Shown: positions 16,199 to 18,488 of the stretch, one piece after another | How the letters are laid out: each line of letters begins with the position of its first letter | How positions within the stretch are numbered: position 1 is the first letter of the stretch | Source: UBA668 sp031413415 | Lineage (GTDB): Bacteria > Actinomycetota > Acidimicrobiia > Acidimicrobiales > Ilumatobacteraceae | Reading direction: 5' to 3' | NCBI GenBank assembly: GCA_031413415.1 | Contig: JANOET010000055.1 | Span: forward strand, 1-18,488 | Length of the DNA stretch: 18,488 nucleotides | Notes under the pieces: model-generated | What the model saw: the letters and a program-made list of their open reading frames with translations, nothing else | What the model was told of the DNA's origin: nothing | The model's database searches: none | Translations under genes and position numbers: made by a program

Positions 16199-16836
16199 GC
16201 GAGATCACCTCCGGCGTGCGCAGCATCTTCTCGCTCGCGCCGGTGTACTCCATGGCCCAGCGCGGGATCGGCGCCGAGCGCTTCCGACGAGTGATCGCGA
16301 AGGAGTACATCAGTGCAGCAGCCGGGGCGCGAGTCGTCGACATCGGTAGCGGCACCTCCGACATCGTCGAGCACCTCCCGGCCGTCGACTACATCGGCCT
16401 CGAGCCGAGCGAGAAGTACGCTGCAGCAGCACGCAACCGTTTCGGGACCAAGGTGACGATCGTCAACGAGGGAATCGACACGTTCGACACCTCTCCTTGG
16501 GAGCACTCGTGCGACGTCGTCATGGCGATCGGAGTCCTGCACCACCTGTCCGACGAACAGGTGCTGTCCCTGTTCGCAGCTGCACGCCGCCTGCTCACCC
16601 CGGCGGGCCGCTTCCTCGCCGTCGATCCGTGTCTTCACGATGACCAGAACAAGATCGCCCGAGCGTTGATCGTGCGCGATCGCGGCCAGAACGTGCGAAC
16701 CATGCCGGCAACGGAGGAGTTGGCGCGCCAGGTGTTCGATGCACCGTCCGTGGCGCTGCGCACGGATCTGTTGCGAGCCCCGTACAGCCACGTGATTCTG
16801 ACGGCTTCGACGACGGCGAGGTCGTGTTCCGGTTGA
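16195..16836 (+). CDS. class I SAM-dependent methyltransferase
   Basis: A 213-residue methyltransferase. SAM-binding motif I is VVDIGSGTSDI (residues 47-57), the acidic residue ending strand 2 is Glu70 in YIGLEPSEKY, and the motif IV/V region reads DVVMAIGVLHHLSD (107-120), followed by LLTPAGRFLAVDP. No membrane segment is present. Proteins of this kind in glycan loci may methylate a sugar or a chain end, but the acceptor cannot be told. Its ATG (16195-16197) overlaps the aminotransferase stop (ATGA), with a GAGG about 10 bases upstream. It closes the plus-strand operon, 29 bases before the convergent acetyltransferase stop. The C-terminal tail TASTTARSCSG is low in hydrophobic residues, and I see no homology in it. 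Confidence 0.88.
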   Translation: MSEITSGVRSIFSLAPVYSMAQRGIGAERFRRVIAKEYISAAAGARVVDIGSGTSDIVEHLPAVDYIGLEPSEKYAAAARNRFGTKVTIVNEGIDTFDTSPWEHSCDVVMAIGVLHHLSDEQVLSLFAAARRLLTPAGRFLAVDPCLHDDQNKIARALIVRDRGQNVRTMPATEELARQVFDAPSVALRTDLLRAPYSHVILTASTTARSCSG

Positions 16837-16839
16837 TCA

Positions 16840-16856
16840 GCGGCGACAGGTGCCGC
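16840..16856. terminator. weak inverted repeat between convergent genes
   Basis: GCGGC (16840-16844) and GCCGC (16852-16856) can pair around a 7-base loop within the 29 bases separating two convergent stops. There is no U-run, so this could at best be a weak bidirectional or factor-assisted terminator. A five-base stem in GC-rich DNA may be chance. Confidence 0.2.
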
Positions 16857-16865
16857 ACACCACGG

Positions 16866-17597
16866 TCACCGGAGCGTGCGCTCCAGGTGCACCGTGATCG
16901 TCGAGCTGACGATCCGCCAGCCCAGCCGTTCCCACGTGCGCATCACCTGAATGTTGTGTGACTGCGTGCTGATGAGCACGGACGACTGACCCGCCTCTCG
17001 CGCATGCTGCATGACGGAGGTCATGAGGTCGCCGTAGACACCACCGCCGCGCTGCTGGGGCGTCACACCGGCGAGCACGACATCCCATTCCGATCCTTGT
17101 GTGTCCACGACCGCCAGGCCGGCGATGCTGCCGCCGACGTGGATGGCGACCAACACGTTCGACTCGTCGCCGGCGACGGACGCAGCCCATTCCGCGTATC
17201 CGATCGAAACGAGCGACGCGTCCAGTCGAGGGTTCGCCACGTAGTGGTTCACATAGTCGGAGAAGATCGATGCCACGGTCGGCGGCACCTCGGCAGCGTC
17301 GATCGCCGACCGCGTCACGGACGTCCGGCTCGGTGCGAGCTCGCGTCCATCGTCGTCCCATCGGAAGTACAGCAGCGTGTCCGCGTAGATCGCCGTCCGG
17401 TCTGCGACCGACGAGAGTTGGTCGAAGGCGCGCACCCACCGAGCCGGGTACCGGACCATGACCAGGTCGTGGTCGGTGGTGGTCAACTCCGAACAGAGCA
17501 TCGAGACGTCGGACTCCTCGTGGAGTACCGCACGAGCCACGGTGCGGCAGAAGCGTGCCGACTCGGACGGCGACGTGACGATCTGCCCCATCCTCAT
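16866..17597 (-). CDS. GNAT acetyltransferase, WecD/RffC-like
   Basis: A 243-residue protein with a C-terminal GNAT domain. The acetyl-CoA pyrophosphate loop is TPQQRGGGVYGDL (179-191), and the later segment VLISTQSHNIQVMRTWERLG (207-226) matches what I know of TDP-fucosamine acetyltransferases of the WecD/RffC kind. Residues 1-100 form a variable N-terminal region. The expected reaction is acetyl transfer to the 4-amino group of a dTDP-4-amino-4,6-dideoxyhexose, the product of the nearby WecE-type enzyme. The ATG (17595-17597) shares one base with the glycosyltransferase stop (TGATG), so the two are coupled. A second in-frame ATG at 17589-17591 would shorten it by two residues. Acetyltransferase fold is confident; substrate is inference from context and motif. 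Confidence 0.85.
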   Translation of the reverse strand: MRMGQIVTSPSESARFCRTVARAVLHEESDVSMLCSELTTTDHDLVMVRYPARWVRAFDQLSSVADRTAIYADTLLYFRWDDDGRELAPSRTSVTRSAIDAAEVPPTVASIFSDYVNHYVANPRLDASLVSIGYAEWAASVAGDESNVLVAIHVGGSIAGLAVVDTQGSEWDVVLAGVTPQQRGGGVYGDLMTSVMQHAREAGQSSVLISTQSHNIQVMRTWERLGWRIVSSTITVHLERTLR

Positions 17598-18488
17598 CAG
17601 CCCTCGGAGGGCCAACCCTGTCGCTCGGCGACCAGGTAGTTGGGACGACCCATCGAACGGAAGTGCACCCGTCCGAGGTACTCGCCGAGGATACCGATGC
17701 CGAGCAACTGGGCGCCGGCGAAGAAGTTGATCGCTGCCGCGAGGAAGGTGAATCCCGGCAACGGGGAGCCGAACACGACGAACCGCACCAGCACCCAGCC
17801 GGTCAGCAGGAAGCCGGCGATCGCCAGCACGAAACCCAGCCAGGCGACCAACCGCAGCGGCAGGATGCCGAAACCGGTGATCATGTTCATCGCGTGACGG
17901 ACGAGCTTGCGGAGGTCGTACCCCGACTCGCCCTCCAAACGCACGTCGAACCGCACGTCGACCACTCGCTGGCGCACGGTGGCCCACGACAGCAGCACGT
18001 CGAGATTGACGAAGGGGTCGTGCACAGCGTCCGCTGCGTCGACCAAACGACGACGGAACAGTCGGAACGCAGAGTGCTTGGGGTTGATGGCATCGCCCAT
18101 ACCGATGCGCATCATTCGCTTGGTGAGCTTCGATGCAGCGTTGCGGAACCCTGTCTGCCGCTCCTCGAGGGGCGACCCGTAGACGAGATCGACGTCGTCG
18201 GACATCGCCGCGAGCAGCATCGGCACCTGATCCGGCGGGTTCTGACCGTCGTCGTCCATCGTGAGCACGAGTTCGTTCGACGACGCGCGGATTCCGGCCA
18301 ACAGCGCATTGTGCTGCCCGTAGTTGCGCGAAAGGCGCATCACCCGGACTCGATCGTCGGCCGAGCGCAACGCTTCCAGGCGCTGCCAGGTGTCGTCCGG
18401 ACTCCCGTCGTCGACGAAGACGAACTCGATCTCGGACACCGATTCGCCGACGGCCACGCACACTCGATCGACCAGGCCCGACAGCGTG
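17597..18488 (-). CDS. GT2 polyprenyl-phosphate glycosyltransferase, 5' end outside window
   Basis: At least 296 residues of a GT2 family enzyme resembling DPM1/GtrB/ArnC, which load a sugar from a nucleotide donor onto polyprenyl phosphate at the inner membrane face. Counted from the window edge, the nucleotide-binding VDDGS is at 25-29, NYGQHNALLAGI at 55-66 and the metal-binding MDDDGQNPPD at 77-86. Two C-terminal membrane helices follow, one around LVAWLGFVLAIAGFLL and one around FFAGAQLLGIGILGEYLGRV. The frame is open to the window end and the usual N-terminal residues (about 15-30) are missing, so the start lies outside. It would supply donors for GT-C enzymes such as the two encoded on the plus strand. 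It is translationally coupled to the acetyltransferase downstream. Confidence 0.9.
   Translation of the reverse strand, partial: TLSGLVDRVCVAVGESVSEIEFVFVDDGSPDDTWQRLEALRSADDRVRVMRLSRNYGQHNALLAGIRASSNELVLTMDDDGQNPPDQVPMLLAAMSDDVDLVYGSPLEERQTGFRNAASKLTKRMMRIGMGDAINPKHSAFRLFRRRLVDAADAVHDPFVNLDVLLSWATVRQRVVDVRFDVRLEGESGYDLRKLVRHAMNMITGFGILPLRLVAWLGFVLAIAGFLLTGWVLVRFVVFGSPLPGFTFLAAAINFFAGAQLLGIGILGEYLGRVHFRSMGRPNYLVAERQGWPSEG

Noticed and set aside
17598..18461. Long N-terminal extension of the acetyltransferase frame
   Set aside because: It overlaps the GT2 gene, whose VDDGS and DDDGQ motifs are clear; ATG at 17595-17597 fits the TGATG coupling.

Overview
The window reads as two unrelated bacterial genomes joined at about position 5970. 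Bases 1 to about 5970 look like a planctomycete of the Gemmata group. The support is a protein with the N-terminal TIGR02996 repeat-companion domain typical of Gemmata-type planctomycetes, small gene families common in planctomycetes, and a planctomycete-style 2-oxoglutarate dehydrogenase E1. Bases from about 5970 to 18488 look like a high-GC actinobacterium, possibly Acidimicrobiia/Ilumatobacter-like. The support is a UPF0182 protein, GTG starts, frequent 4-base stop/start overlaps and the surface-glycan gene content. The taxonomic calls come from remembered protein families, not from a search.

Left part (minus strand, read from right to left): sucA/odhA (2-oxoglutarate dehydrogenase E1, missing its extreme N-terminus at the junction), then an 88-aa conserved small protein, a retropepsin-like clan AA aspartic protease (4-base overlap with the previous gene), a 104-aa conserved small protein, a DUF7689-like protein (3-base gap) and a 549-aa TIGR02996/leucine-rich-repeat protein. 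The five downstream genes are tightly packed and probably cotranscribed; their functions are largely unknown.

Junction: sucA (minus strand) and a UPF0182 gene (plus strand) are both cut off at the same few bases. sucA loses about 10 to 25 N-terminal residues and UPF0182 loses its whole N-terminal membrane half. This is the pattern expected of a chimeric contig.

Right part: after the UPF0182 remnant comes a surface-polysaccharide locus. A minus-strand operon (UDP-HexNAc 6-dehydrogenase, GT4 glycosyltransferase, ABC-2 permease, ABC ATPase) makes an acidic nucleotide sugar and exports a lipid-linked glycan in the Wzm/Wzt manner. A plus-strand operon, divergent from it across only 36 bases, holds two large multi-spanning GT-C-like membrane proteins, a WecE/RffA-type dTDP-4-keto-6-deoxyhexose aminotransferase and a SAM methyltransferase. 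Converging on it from the right is a GT2 polyprenyl-phosphate glycosyltransferase (cut by the window end) followed by a GNAT acetyltransferase resembling WecD/RffC. Together the aminotransferase and acetyltransferase suggest synthesis of an N-acylated 4-amino-4,6-dideoxyhexose such as Fuc4NAc. Alongside a UDP-HexNAc uronate, this recalls the building blocks of enterobacterial common antigen.

No gap between genes exceeds about 60 bases. I see no tRNA, rRNA, CRISPR array, insertion sequence or replication origin.
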